NCBI RefSeq assembly: GCF_011065895.1
Contig: NZ_JAALCR010000008.1
Span: 186,001-250,000, forward strand
DNA from: Paludisphaera rhizosphaerae
Lineage (GTDB): Bacteria; Planctomycetota; Planctomycetia; Isosphaerales; Isosphaeraceae
Reading direction: 5' to 3'
Length of the DNA: 64,000 nucleotides
The notes under the pieces: generated by a model
The model's database searches: none
Seen by the model: the letters and a program-made list of their open reading frames with translations, nothing else
What the model was told of the DNA's origin: nothing
In this document: piece after piece, positions 16,138 to 24,742 of the stretch
Position numbering within the stretch: the stretch's first letter is position 1
Layout: each line of letters starts with the position of its first letter
Program-made: the position numbers and the translations under genes

Positions 16138-16869
16138 GTGTTACAACCTCGGAAGCTGGCGGACCAGGTCTACGACCATCTCTTGCGGATGATCCTGGCC
16201 GGCGAGTTGGAGCCGGGCAGTCCGTTGCAGGAGACGGATCTGGCGGCGCGCCTGGGGGTAAGTCGAACGCCGGTCCGCGAGGCCCTGGGGCGGCTCTCCG
16301 AGTTCGGGGTGGTGGTGACGCGGGCCAACCACACGGCCGTCGTCAGACCGCTCGGGGCTGAGGAGCTTGTGCACTTTCACCAGGTCCGCGAGGCCCTGGA
16401 GGGGATGGCCGCCGAACTGGCCTGCGGCAAACTCACGGCGGAAGACTTCGCCCGGCTCGAATCCCTGGCTGAGGCGGCTCGCGACCCAAAGCGGGCGGGG
16501 TACCTCGACGCGTTCAACGAGTTCGACCGAGAACTGCACGCCATCGTCGCCGAGCGGTCGGGGAACCCGGTCCTCGCCCGCGAGATCGGCAAGCTCCACC
16601 GGCTGACGATGATCGTGCACGAGCAGCTCGAACCGATCCTGATCCGGGGCGGGCGGTACGGGCCGGAAGACCAGGTGCGACTGCGTCAGGCCGGCTTTGA
16701 GCAGCATTGCGCGATCGTCGCCTTGCTTCGAGACGGGTCGCCGGCGGCTTGCCGCCAGGCCATGATCGACCACATCCGCTACAGTTGTGAGTACAAGGTC
16801 GGCCTGATGCCCGAGGCGGCTCCGCCGCGCGGGCCTGCCCGCACCAAAGGGCGACCGACGCCGGCGTGA
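16138..16869 (+). CDS. GntR-family regulator, FCD (FadR) subfamily, cassette A
   Basis: 243 aa from the GTG at 16138, chosen because GGAGG lies eight bases upstream and because the paralogue at 18869 has an ATG at the equivalent residue (L-x-P-R-(K/R)-L-A). Residues about 10-75 are the winged helix-turn-helix: Q-V-Y-D-H-L-L, I-L-A-G-E-L-x-P-G, then L-A-A-R-L-G-V-S-R-T-P-V-R-E-A-L. Residues about 90-220 are the all-helical FCD ligand domain with E-F-D-R-E-L-H and H-x-x-I metal-site elements (F-E-Q-H-C-A-I-V). FCD regulators bind small organic acids or sugar acids. The adjacent DUF1559 gene is the likely target. Confidence 0.9.
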   Translation: MLQPRKLADQVYDHLLRMILAGELEPGSPLQETDLAARLGVSRTPVREALGRLSEFGVVVTRANHTAVVRPLGAEELVHFHQVREALEGMAAELACGKLTAEDFARLESLAEAARDPKRAGYLDAFNEFDRELHAIVAERSGNPVLAREIGKLHRLTMIVHEQLEPILIRGGRYGPEDQVRLRQAGFEQHCAIVALLRDGSPAACRQAMIDHIRYSCEYKVGLMPEAAPPRGPARTKGRPTPA

Positions 16870-17125
16870 CGCCGGAACTCGATCGGGTCGGTGCGCTTCA
16901 TCTCCGGTTTCGTGTCGTGCCACATTGAGTGATGGCTTCTATCCATTGCTCAGTCTGAGGATCTCCTTGTCGTGAACGACCAGGCCGCCGCCCGGTCGAC
17001 GATTCAACGTCTGCTTCAGACGTGCGTCGCCCTCGCGCGGCTTCTTCTGACGACGAGAACGCCTTCGTGATGCTCTCTCCTGCGACCGCGTCTACCCAGC
17101 GGCGCATTCACAATTGCGTGAGGTT

Positions 17126-18103
17126 ATGATCATGTGCAGCAAACGGATTCGCGGTTTCACTCTGATCGAGCTTTTGGTCGTCATCGCGATCATCGCCGTG
17201 CTCATCGCGCTGCTGCTCCCCGCAGTGCAGGCCGCCCGGGCCGCGGCGAGGCGGGCTCAGTGCGTCAACAACCTGAAGCAGATCGGCCTGGGCCTCCACA
17301 ACTACCACAGCGCGTACGACTCCTTTCCCCCGGGCGAGTGCACCGCACCGAACCTGTTGCAGTCGCGGACGTTCTGGACGACTTCGGTCCTGCCGTTCCT
17401 CGAATTGGGGACGTTGGGGAACGCCTACAACTACGACGTCAGCGTCAACGCCGCCGTCGGCAGCCCGCTCTATGGGCTGATGAATTCGACGGTCACCCAG
17501 GCTTACATCAAGTGCTACCTCTGTCCGGAGGACAACGCGGGCACCTATCAGCGGGGGGTGTATTTCTGGAGCCGGACGAACTACGTCGCCTGCTACAGTC
17601 CGGACGGAACGATGATCGAGCCAGGCGTGAACTTCACATATGACACCCGGAACAACAACCCGACGTACCAGCCGGCGACGCGCAAGGCCCTCTTCAACTT
17701 CAACGTCACCCGAGGCGTCCGCGACGTCATTGACGGCACGTCGAATTCCGTGGCCTGCTCGGAGGTGATCGCCGGCCCCGACAACTCCAACGACGCTCGT
17801 GGCACGGCCTGGTACGACTGGGGCGTTCAGTACACCCACCATCGCCCTCCCAACACGACCGTCCCGGACTCCATCTATCCGACGGGCTACTGCATCAGCA
17901 CCAAGCTCAAGTGCCCCTGCCTGGGGACCGCCATCTACTGGGGCGAGCAGGACTACGCCGCCCGCAGTTATCACGCCGGCGGCGTCAACAGTCTCCTGGC
18001 GGACGGCTCCGTCCGCTTCTTCAAGGACTCAATCAGCCTCATCACCTGGCAGGCGATCGCCAGCATCAGCGGCGGCGAGGTGATCTCGTCCGATTCCTAC
18101 TGA
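17126..18103 (+). CDS. DUF1559 pilin-like protein, cassette A
   Basis: 325 aa from the ATG at 17126 (an ATG at 17132 is also possible; GTGAGG lies upstream). The N-terminus is a classic type III (prepilin) signal: [13 protein letters not shown] followed by [12 protein letters not shown], then [17 protein letters not shown]. Prepilin peptidase would cut before F, leaving Glu at mature position 5. The C-terminal motif is H-X9-[19 protein letters not shown]. These proteins are greatly expanded in Planctomycetes and are thought to be exported and surface or periplasmic; their function is not established. It sits between a GntR regulator and a lipoprotein. Confidence 0.95.
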   Translation: MIMCSKRIRGFTLIELLVVIAIIAVLIALLLPAVQAARAAARRAQCVNNLKQIGLGLHNYHSAYDSFPPGECTAPNLLQSRTFWTTSVLPFLELGTLGNAYNYDVSVNAAVGSPLYGLMNSTVTQAYIKCYLCPEDNAGTYQRGVYFWSRTNYVACYSPDGTMIEPGVNFTYDTRNNNPTYQPATRKALFNFNVTRGVRDVIDGTSNSVACSEVIAGPDNSNDARGTAWYDWGVQYTHHRPPNTTVPDSIYPTGYCISTKLKCPCLGTAIYWGEQDYAARSYHAGGVNSLLADGSVRFFKDSISLITWQAIASISGGEVISSDSY

Positions 18104-18167
18104 CCCGACCGGGCGCGTCGGAGGACTCCCCCACGCGCCTATGCGCCCTCTCATAGGGAACCTCCTC

Positions 18168-18608
18168 ATGAAACGGATCGCCTGGCCGTTCCTCCTGGCC
18201 GCGCTCGTCGCTCTTGTCGGTTGTTCCGAACCGACCGGGCCACGAACGATGAGGGTCTGGGGCGACGTCTCCCTCGACGGCAAACCGGTCGAGCAGGGGA
18301 CCATCACGTTTGACTCGATCGACGGCTCAGCCCCCGCTCAGGCCGAGATCAAGGATGGGCGCTACGACCTCCCGGCCGCATCGGGACCGGTCTCCGAGAA
18401 GACTTACAAGATCCGCATCAACGCCCCGGTCAAGACAGGCAAGACCGTCCCCAACGTCATGCCCACCGGCGGCCCGACCATGGACGTGCTCGCCGAATCC
18501 ATCCCGGAGAAATTCCACGCCAAGTCGTCCATCCAGAAGACGATCTCCCCGGACGCCTCGAAGAACGAGTTCTCGTTCAAGCTGACGAAAGCCGGAAGCT
18601 ACGAATGA
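18168..18608 (+). CDS. Lipoprotein with carboxypeptidase-regulatory-like fold, cassette A
   Basis: 146 aa from the ATG at 18168 (nine extra upstream codons precede it in frame). The signal ends in the lipobox L-V-G-C, with the lipidated Cys at about residue 21. The mature chain has V-W-G-D-V-S-L-D-G-K-P-V-E-Q-G-T-I-T-F, a strand-turn-strand found in planctomycete transthyretin-like lipoproteins, then D-G-R-Y-D-L-P and I-P-E-K-F. It follows the DUF1559 gene by 64 nt, the usual arrangement for this pair, so it may work at the envelope with it. Confidence 0.85.
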   Translation: MKRIAWPFLLAALVALVGCSEPTGPRTMRVWGDVSLDGKPVEQGTITFDSIDGSAPAQAEIKDGRYDLPAASGPVSEKTYKIRINAPVKTGKTVPNVMPTGGPTMDVLAESIPEKFHAKSSIQKTISPDASKNEFSFKLTKAGSYE

Positions 18609-18800
18609 GTTCGACTTCCACAGCGTTCTCGTTCATCCCCTCCCCGCGCCGACCACTCCTGAGCGATCGGCGCGGGCGTCGGTTTGACCTCCGCCCCTCC
18701 CTTGCAACCCTCACACTCTCCGGCGCAATCGCACATCATATCATAATGTAATCCGAATTATTGCGTGCTTAAATTCTCAAAAAAATGGCACACACACATC

Positions 18801-18830
18801 TTGTACGCCGCACTCTGTATACAGTATGGT
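18801..18830 (+). promoter_or_regulatory. Putative GntR operator B (GTATAC-centred)
   Basis: CTGTATACAG at 18815-18824 is a perfect ten-base palindrome, 45 nt before the GntR start at 18869. It is the counterpart of the site at 16074-16103 (22 of 30 positions identical). It lies directly right of an A/T-rich stretch (about 18730-18790) that stands out in this GC-rich DNA and may hold the promoter. Confidence 0.6.
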
Positions 18831-18868
18831 CGTCGCCGTTGGGTCCAGTCTTCCCTGGAGTCGACGAG

Positions 18869-19609
18869 ATGTTGCATCCCCGAAGGCTGGCGGAGCAGGT
18901 CTACGACCTTCTGCTGGGCATGATTCTGGCGGGCGAGCTGCACGCTGGGAGTCCCTTGCAGGAGACGGAGTTGGCGGATCGGCTGGGGGTGAGTCGGACG
19001 CCGATCCGCGAGGCGCTGGCGAGGCTGTCGGAATTCGGGGTGGTGGTGACTCGGACGAACCATACGGCCGTGGTCCGACCGCTGGGCGCCGACGAATTGG
19101 TTCACTTCCACCAGGTCCGCGAGGCCCTGGAAGGGAAGGCGGCGGAACTGGCCTGGGGGCGGCTCGCTCCGGATGATTTCGCGCGTCTGGACGCTCTCGC
19201 GGAAGCGGCGAGCGACCCGGAAGGGCCGGGCTACCTGGCCGCCTGCAATGCGTTCGACTTCGAATTGCACGGCGTCATTGCGGCGAGATCGGGTAATCCG
19301 GTCCTCGCCCGCGAGATCGCCAAGCTCCATCGCCTGACGATGGTGGTGCACGAGCAACTCGAACCGATCCTGATCCGCGGCGGCCGGTACGGGCCGGAGG
19401 ATCAGCGGCGTCTCCGCCGGATCGGCTTCGAACAGCACCGCCGGATTCTGCAATCGTTCCGAAACGGCCCCGCCTCGGCGTGCCGCCAGGCGATGGTCGA
19501 ACACATCCGCTACAACTGCGAGTTCAAGGTCGGCCTGATGCCGGACGCGGCCCTGTCGCGCGATCCGGCCCGGGTCGACGGCATGGGGCAGGGGCTCCGA
19601 AAGGCGTGA
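18869..19609 (+). CDS. GntR-family regulator, FCD subfamily, cassette B
   Basis: 246 aa from the ATG at 18869, with GGAG upstream at good spacing and alignment to the paralogue's start. It closely parallels the cassette A regulator throughout: L-A-(D/E)-Q-V-Y-D, L-G-V-S-R-T-P-(V/I)-R-E-A-L, F-G-V-V-V-T-R, and H-E-Q-L-E-P-I-L-I-R-G-G-R-Y-G-P-E-D. The two probably arose by duplication. The recognition helix appears identical, so both may bind both operators. Differences cluster in the ligand domain and C-terminus, suggesting different or drifting effectors. Confidence 0.9.
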   Translation: MLHPRRLAEQVYDLLLGMILAGELHAGSPLQETELADRLGVSRTPIREALARLSEFGVVVTRTNHTAVVRPLGADELVHFHQVREALEGKAAELAWGRLAPDDFARLDALAEAASDPEGPGYLAACNAFDFELHGVIAARSGNPVLAREIAKLHRLTMVVHEQLEPILIRGGRYGPEDQRRLRRIGFEQHRRILQSFRNGPASACRQAMVEHIRYNCEFKVGLMPDAALSRDPARVDGMGQGLRKA

Positions 19610-19887
19610 GGGCCGGTTCAGGTCGGCCCGACGCCCGATGGGGCCGGATTCGTCTCGTCCGTTCGTTTCGTGCTGAACTGCTCGGCGACGGGTCGTGCCC
19701 GTCGAGCCAGGTCAGGGCTCCTGAGTCGGGATGAGCCGGGCAGAGGCCCGGCAGGGTTCTTCGTCCGCGCCTGTCGGCGGCCGAGGGTCGTTCCCGCACG
19801 GGGTCCTCAGTCCGTGGGATCGATCGTTCCGACACCCTCTCTCCAGCGGCCGCGAGGTCGGCCGCGCTTCCTCAAAGGGATCATCCT

Positions 19888-20931
19888 ATGATCATTTCCA
19901 TGCGTTCGCGTCGCGCCTTCACGCTCATTGAGCTATTGGTCGTCATCGCCATCATCGCCGTTTTGATCGCGCTGCTGCTCCCGGCCGTGCAGTCGGCCCG
20001 CGAGGCCGCCCGCCGCGCCCAGTGCGTCAACAACCTCAAGCAGATCGGCCTGGGGCTGCACAACTATGAATCCGTCAACTCGAGCTTTCCTCCTTCGGCG
20101 GTGACGTCCCCGAACCCCTCCGGAACCTTCATCGCCTGGTTCCCTGGGCCGCTGCTGTCCATCTCCGGACAGATGGAGCAGGCGCAGTTGTACAACGCCT
20201 TCAACTACCTGGTGCCGTACGTCACGGGCGGGCCCGCCAACCTCATCGCCATGAACACGACGGTCATCACCTCGAAAGTTCAGGCGTTCATCTGCCCGTC
20301 CGACCCGGCCGCATCGGTCTGGCCTGCGGGAACCAACTACGGGGGGAACATCGGGGCGCAGTTCCGGTGGGACTCGGACGCCAACGCCGTGAACGTCGGC
20401 GTCTTCAAGCCCGACGGCGTCTACAGCTTGCGAGACATCGTCGACGGCACGAGCAATACCATGGCGTTCATCGAAAAGCTCCAGGCCTCCGGCAGCGCCG
20501 TGACTCTCACAGGGGGCGAGATGTACGTCGCCCTGCCGTGGCCCTCTGGGACCGGCAGCGGCTACGGTCTGGGCGCCGACCAGGTTATGACCTCGGGAAT
20601 CGCGTACCTGGACCAGTACATCGCGCTTTGCGGCCCCTACATGGCGAAGGGAGCCAACCTCATCTCGCAACAGTCCTACTGGACCGCCGGCCGGTGCTAC
20701 CACGGCACCTGCGTCAACGTCCTGATGCCCCCGAACTGGAATAAGACCGATTGCGGCATGTACCAGGCCCACGGCGGGATGTTCTCCACGCGAAGCCGCC
20801 ATCCCGGCGGGGTCAATGCACTGTTCTGCGACGGCAGCGTCAAATTCATGAAGAACAGCATCAACCGGACCGTCTGGTGGGCCCTCGGCTCGCGGGCCCT
20901 CGGCGAGGTGATCTCATCCGATGCCTACTGA
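19888..20931 (+). CDS. DUF1559 pilin-like protein, cassette B
   Basis: 347 aa. Prepilin-type N-terminus [14 protein letters not shown], hydrophobic helix, then [18 protein letters not shown]-terminal H-X9-DG is intact: H-P-G-G-V-N-A-L-F-C-D-G-S-V-K-F-M. The central region differs from the cassette A protein and carries extra cysteines (G-R-C-Y-H-G-T-C). The ends match cassette A closely while the middle has diverged, as usual in this family. It lies 278 nt after the GntR gene and 43 nt before a lipoprotein gene. Confidence 0.95.
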   Translation: MIISMRSRRAFTLIELLVVIAIIAVLIALLLPAVQSAREAARRAQCVNNLKQIGLGLHNYESVNSSFPPSAVTSPNPSGTFIAWFPGPLLSISGQMEQAQLYNAFNYLVPYVTGGPANLIAMNTTVITSKVQAFICPSDPAASVWPAGTNYGGNIGAQFRWDSDANAVNVGVFKPDGVYSLRDIVDGTSNTMAFIEKLQASGSAVTLTGGEMYVALPWPSGTGSGYGLGADQVMTSGIAYLDQYIALCGPYMAKGANLISQQSYWTAGRCYHGTCVNVLMPPNWNKTDCGMYQAHGGMFSTRSRHPGGVNALFCDGSVKFMKNSINRTVWWALGSRALGEVISSDAY

Positions 20932-20974
20932 CCACGTCGACCCGCCGAACCATGAGATAGAGGAGGTCGTTGCG

Positions 20975-21214
20975 ATGAACAACGCGACACGGCGAATCGT
21001 TCGAGCAGCAGTGGTCGCGGTCGGTCTGGCGATCGCGGGAGGGCTGGGCTGCGGCGGTCCAGCGCCGATGACACCGGAGGAGGCGGGGTCGATCCCTGTC
21101 TTCAACCCCTCGCCGGACAATCCCCTCAAGGACGTTACGCTCAACAACGAGTACCAGTACCTCGACAAGATCCGCGCCGGAAACGGAAAGCCCGGGAAAG
21201 GCGCGAAGCGGTGA
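20975..21214 (+). CDS. Small lipoprotein, cassette B
   Basis: 79 aa from the ATG at 20975, preceded by GAGGAGG; the frame extends upstream into the DUF1559 gene but has no better site. The signal ends in lipobox-like G-G-L-G-C with Cys at about residue 26. The mature part is only about 55 residues, with P-M-T-P-E-E-A-G and N-P-L-K-D-V-T-L-N-N-E-Y and a basic tail. It is not obviously homologous to the larger cassette A lipoprotein, so position rather than sequence is conserved. Function unknown. Confidence 0.75.
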   Translation: MNNATRRIVRAAVVAVGLAIAGGLGCGGPAPMTPEEAGSIPVFNPSPDNPLKDVTLNNEYQYLDKIRAGNGKPGKGAKR

Positions 21215-21313
21215 TCGTCCTTCCTGACGTCTTCGGTCCGTCGAGTCGGGGCTTCACTCATGCTTGACGGCCGGAGACGCATCGCCGCGATTCTCACCTC
21301 CCAAGGAACCGCA

Positions 21314-22102
21314 ATGGACACGATTATCCCGCTCGGGTCGGCCGGGGCCGATCTCCGGCCGACTTCAGACGCCGCGGCGCCGCCTCGTTCCCCGAGACTC
21401 GCGTCCTACTTGTTCGCCGCCGGGGCCGCGGCGGCCGTGATCGCCGGGATCGCCGGCGAGGCTCTGCATGGGACCTTTGCCGCTCCTCGGGAACTCATCG
21501 AGACCGTCGATCTCGGGATTGGCGCGCGTCTCTCCTATGAGCAGGCAGTCGCCCGAATCAAAAACGCGACTCTGGCCTCGGCCGTCCTCGGCGGCGTCCT
21601 CGGCCTGACGATGGGCGCGGCCGGCGGTGCCGCAGCGAGATCGAGACGACGCGCCATGGTCGCCGGCTCGGTCGGGTTGATACTAGGCGCGGCGGTAGGG
21701 GGCCAGGCCGCCTGGGCGCTGACCCCTTTCGCCGACGCCAACCGCGTCCGCGCGTCAGACGATCTCGGTTACGCGATCCTCATGCACGGCGCCGTCTGGG
21801 GGGCCGTCGGAGCGACGGCGGGCCTCGCCTTCGCCCTGGGTCGAGGGGGTGGGTGGAAGCTGATGCTTCGCGCGGCCCTCGGCGGCCTCATCGGAGCATT
21901 GGGTGGAACCGTCGCCTACGACCTGATCGGCGCAGCCGCCTTCCCGATGGCCGAGACGTGGAGCGTGCTCGCCCAAAGTCCCGCCGCGCGATCGATCGCG
22001 TATCCGTGCGTGGCGATTTGCGCGTCGTTGGGAATCGCCGCGTCGCTCGGCGTCGTCGCCCGGCGGCCCGAAATGCAAGGGCACATTGCGTCTGCTTCGT
22101 GA
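21314..22102 (+). CDS. Polytopic membrane protein of unknown function
   Basis: 262 aa from the ATG at 21314, with AAGGAA upstream. About six hydrophobic segments are seen, several Gly/Ala-rich with helix-packing patterns (A-G-A-A-A-A-V-I-A-G-I-A-G, V-L-G-G-V-L-G-L-T-M-G-A-A-G-G-A-A, L-I-L-G-A-A-V-G-G). No enzymatic motif is visible. It follows cassette B by 100 nt on the same strand and may be cotranscribed, but nothing shows a functional link. Confidence 0.6.
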   Translation: MDTIIPLGSAGADLRPTSDAAAPPRSPRLASYLFAAGAAAAVIAGIAGEALHGTFAAPRELIETVDLGIGARLSYEQAVARIKNATLASAVLGGVLGLTMGAAGGAAARSRRRAMVAGSVGLILGAAVGGQAAWALTPFADANRVRASDDLGYAILMHGAVWGAVGATAGLAFALGRGGGWKLMLRAALGGLIGALGGTVAYDLIGAAAFPMAETWSVLAQSPAARSIAYPCVAICASLGIAASLGVVARRPEMQGHIASAS

Positions 22103-22223
22103 GAAAGCGACGCCCCAATTCATCGTTGAAGCTCCAGCCCGGATCGCTATTTTGAAAGGAGCGATGAGGCCCGATATGCCCACGGCGTAGACAGGTTAGC
22201 AGTCGAGTCAAAGAAAGGACAGG

Positions 22224-23534
22224 ATGACGGACCAGTCCGCCCCGACCCCTGGGACGTCGTCGACCCGTCGAATCGACTCGTCGGGAACCCATCGCGTCTG
22301 TATCCACCTGTTCGAGAAGAGCGCCGACGATTACATCGTTGCTTTCACGGGAAAGGGGACGGAATACCGGCTCGTTTGCACCGCCTGCCGAGATGAGTCA
22401 AGCCGCCTCGTCGACGTGACGGCCGAACAGTTCGCCCGGATCGAGGCGGATTGCTACTGGGAAACGGGTAGAGCCGGCATCGTCGGGCGACCCGCGATCC
22501 GAGAGCGGTTCACCGGCGCGACATTCGCACACGTCGCGACCTGGCGGATCGACGATATGCCAGGAGGCGTAGAGGCGGTCGGCGTCATCTCTATGTCTGC
22601 CGAAGGCGAGTTCATCCTTCTCTCGAGCGAGGATCTCGTCTATCGGATCAATCCCCGACGCTGCGAAACCTCGAGGTTGACGGCGCTCCCCGACTGGCCG
22701 TCTACAACCCGGCAATCCCTTGCAGTCCACGTCTCACCCAGGGGAGAGTGGGCCGCAATCGTCGAGCGTCGCGGGCAATTCGGGGTCGTGCTCGACCTGA
22801 TCGATCGACGAACGACCATGCGGTTGGACCGGGGTGATTACTACCCGGAACAATCGGACTTTCCCGTGGCCTTCTTCGAACACGACGGCGAACCTCGGTT
22901 GGTCCACGCGACCGACTGGAACCGGCTCGATGTGTCCGATCCTCGCGACGGCCGCCTGCTCACCGAGCGCGCCCCTACCTCGTATGCCCGAGGTGAGCCT
23001 TGTCCGGTGCATTACCTGAACTATTTCCACGGCCGACTGACCATGTCCCCCGATGGCCGGCGTATCGCGGAGGACGGCTGGGTCTGGCATCCTGCGGGCG
23101 TCGTCGCCGCGTGGAGCCTCGATCGATGGCTTCACGAGAATCCTTGGGAATCCGAGGACGGATCATCGCGACGCAACCTCACACATAGGGTGTATTTCTG
23201 GGGAGGGCCGCTGTGTTGGATCGACGACCGAACGCTCGCCGTTTGGGGCTTTGGTAATGACGATGAAAACCTCATCCCGGCTGCGTTGCTCTTCGACGCC
23301 GAAACGGGGGATCGTATCGGGTGGTTCCCGGGGCCGATCGGGGAATTCGCCTTCGACCGGTTCTTGTTCTCGTTTACGGCCGAACACGGCACATCAGCCT
23401 GGGACGTCTCAACGGGCGAACGAGTCGCTCATGACCCCGGATTCTCCCCAACCGTTTATCACCCAGGGATTGGGGGGTTCCTGACGATTCGAGCTGATGG
23501 GGAGATCGACGTCCACCGCCTGGCGGTCGATTGA
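22224..23534 (+). CDS. Hypothetical protein, possible beta-propeller
   Basis: 436 aa with no signal peptide. After a disordered Ser/Thr/Pro-rich start there is H-R-V-C-I-H-L-F and C-T-A-C, a possible metal site, then repeated strand-rich units with S-A-E-G-E-F, S-P-R-G-E-W and S-P-D-G-R-R-I-A turns typical of WD40-like propellers. I do not recognise a named family. GAAAGGACAGG precedes the ATG. Codon usage and length support a real gene. It converges with the TetR gene, 25 nt away. Confidence 0.6.
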   Translation: MTDQSAPTPGTSSTRRIDSSGTHRVCIHLFEKSADDYIVAFTGKGTEYRLVCTACRDESSRLVDVTAEQFARIEADCYWETGRAGIVGRPAIRERFTGATFAHVATWRIDDMPGGVEAVGVISMSAEGEFILLSSEDLVYRINPRRCETSRLTALPDWPSTTRQSLAVHVSPRGEWAAIVERRGQFGVVLDLIDRRTTMRLDRGDYYPEQSDFPVAFFEHDGEPRLVHATDWNRLDVSDPRDGRLLTERAPTSYARGEPCPVHYLNYFHGRLTMSPDGRRIAEDGWVWHPAGVVAAWSLDRWLHENPWESEDGSSRRNLTHRVYFWGGPLCWIDDRTLAVWGFGNDDENLIPAALLFDAETGDRIGWFPGPIGEFAFDRFLFSFTAEHGTSAWDVSTGERVAHDPGFSPTVYHPGIGGFLTIRADGEIDVHRLAVD

Positions 23535-23559
23535 TCTCCCGCTTCAAAGTTCAGACCGC

Positions 23560-24138
23560 TTACCTCGGGGTGCCATCGGCCAGGGCTTCGGTGGCCAGAG
23601 TGCGGCAGGCGGCGAGGATCCGGAGTGCGAGGGTCTCGTCGAAGACCGCTCGTGACAGCCCCAGCCCTCCCAGGCAGAGCGCCAAAACGGCCAGCGTGCG
23701 ATCGTCTGGGGCCTCACGGTCGGTGGACATCCGCGAAGCCATGCGCAGGAGTGCAGCCTCGAAGCTCTGCTTGACCGGATCCCCCGCGCGGGCGACCTCG
23801 GAGGCCAGGGCGGCGAGAGGGCATCCATCGTCGTCGGCGTCGCGGTGAGTGGGGCTGAGGTATCCTGCAACGAACGCCGAGGCCCACTCGCGGCCGGAGG
23901 GGCCGTCGGGAATCGGAACGCCCCGGGCTCGCATCGCGGCGGCGGCCTGGTCGATCGCCTCCGCCAGCAGGGATTCCTTGGAATCGAAATGGGCGTAGAA
24001 GCCGCCGGGCTTCAGACCAGCCTCGGCCATCACGGCGTCCACGCCCGAGGCATGGTATCCCCGACGCCGGAAGACCCGGCCCGCCGCGTCCAGGATCCTC
24101 GCCCGAGTCTTCGCCTTGTGGTCGGCCGGATATCGCAT
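23560..24138 (-). CDS. TetR/AcrR-family transcriptional regulator
   Basis: 192 aa. Residues 8-55 are the TetR helix-turn-helix: T-R-A-R-I-L-D-A-A-G-R-V-F-R-R-R-G-Y, then V-D-A-V-M-A-E-A-G-L-K-P-G-G-F-Y-A-H-F-D-S-K-E-S-L-L. The C-terminal helical ligand domain contains D-D-D-G-C-P-L-A-A-L-A-S-E, where the Cys could be a thiol sensor as in some family members. No efflux or metabolic gene is divergent from it; its target cannot be read from context. Confidence 0.9.
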   Translation of the reverse strand: MRYPADHKAKTRARILDAAGRVFRRRGYHASGVDAVMAEAGLKPGGFYAHFDSKESLLAEAIDQAAAAMRARGVPIPDGPSGREWASAFVAGYLSPTHRDADDDGCPLAALASEVARAGDPVKQSFEAALLRMASRMSTDREAPDDRTLAVLALCLGGLGLSRAVFDETLALRILAACRTLATEALADGTPR

Positions 24139-24180
24139 GACCGATATCCTAGGCCGGACGAGGATTCCGTCAAGCGGGTC

Positions 24181-24669
24181 TCACAGACGCTCGCCGCACT
24201 GACCGCAAAAGCGGTCGTGCTCGTCATTGAGCGACTTGCAATGCGGGCAACGGACGCGGACGACCTCCACGACGCGAGCCCCCTCGGGATCGCCCAAACG
24301 CGCGACGGCGTCGCGAACGACAGGCACCTCGTCGAGGGCGTCGTTCATCATGCCGCCCCCCATGCGCGACCAGGGCTCCATGTCGCGCCGGGCCTGGCCG
24401 GGGTTCAGCATCATCCCCGATCCCGCCAGTCCGCGAGCGCCGACGTTTCTCATCGCCTGGCCAGCGACAACCAACGCCATACCGCCCAGCGCCCGCCAGA
24501 TGAACCCGCGGGCTCCGCCGACCATCGCGGTGGGATCGCCGAACCCTGAGGCGATGAACAGGAAATTCGAAGCAAACAGCAAGAAGCCGGCCGCTCCAAC
24601 CGCCATGCCCGCGTAATAGAGGGCCTTACGCTCAAAGGCGACGTCGTGAATCGGGGGCGATGGCTTCAT
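24181..24669 (-). CDS. Membrane protein with C-terminal zinc ribbon
   Basis: 162 aa from the ATG at 24669, with GGAG upstream; 24 further in-frame codons are not needed. Two hydrophobic segments lie at about residues 20-45 and 55-80 (F-L-L-F-A-S-N-F-L-F-I-A; A-L-G-G-M-A-L-V-V-A-G-Q-A). A Met/Gly-rich linker (G-G-G-M-M-N-D) leads to a C-P-H-C...C-G-Q-C zinc ribbon at the end. The family is seen in Planctomycetes as hypothetical; function unknown. It lies between the CdsZ-like and TetR genes on the same strand. Confidence 0.65.
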   Translation of the reverse strand: MKPSPPIHDVAFERKALYYAGMAVGAAGFLLFASNFLFIASGFGDPTAMVGGARGFIWRALGGMALVVAGQAMRNVGARGLAGSGMMLNPGQARRDMEPWSRMGGGMMNDALDEVPVVRDAVARLGDPEGARVVEVVRVRCPHCKSLNDEHDRFCGQCGERL

Positions 24670-24742
24670 GAAGAGGGCTCCGGGAGAGGGCGACGAACCG
24701 ACCGCGCGAGGAGATTCGTCGCTGGAGCCCCGATATTCCACG

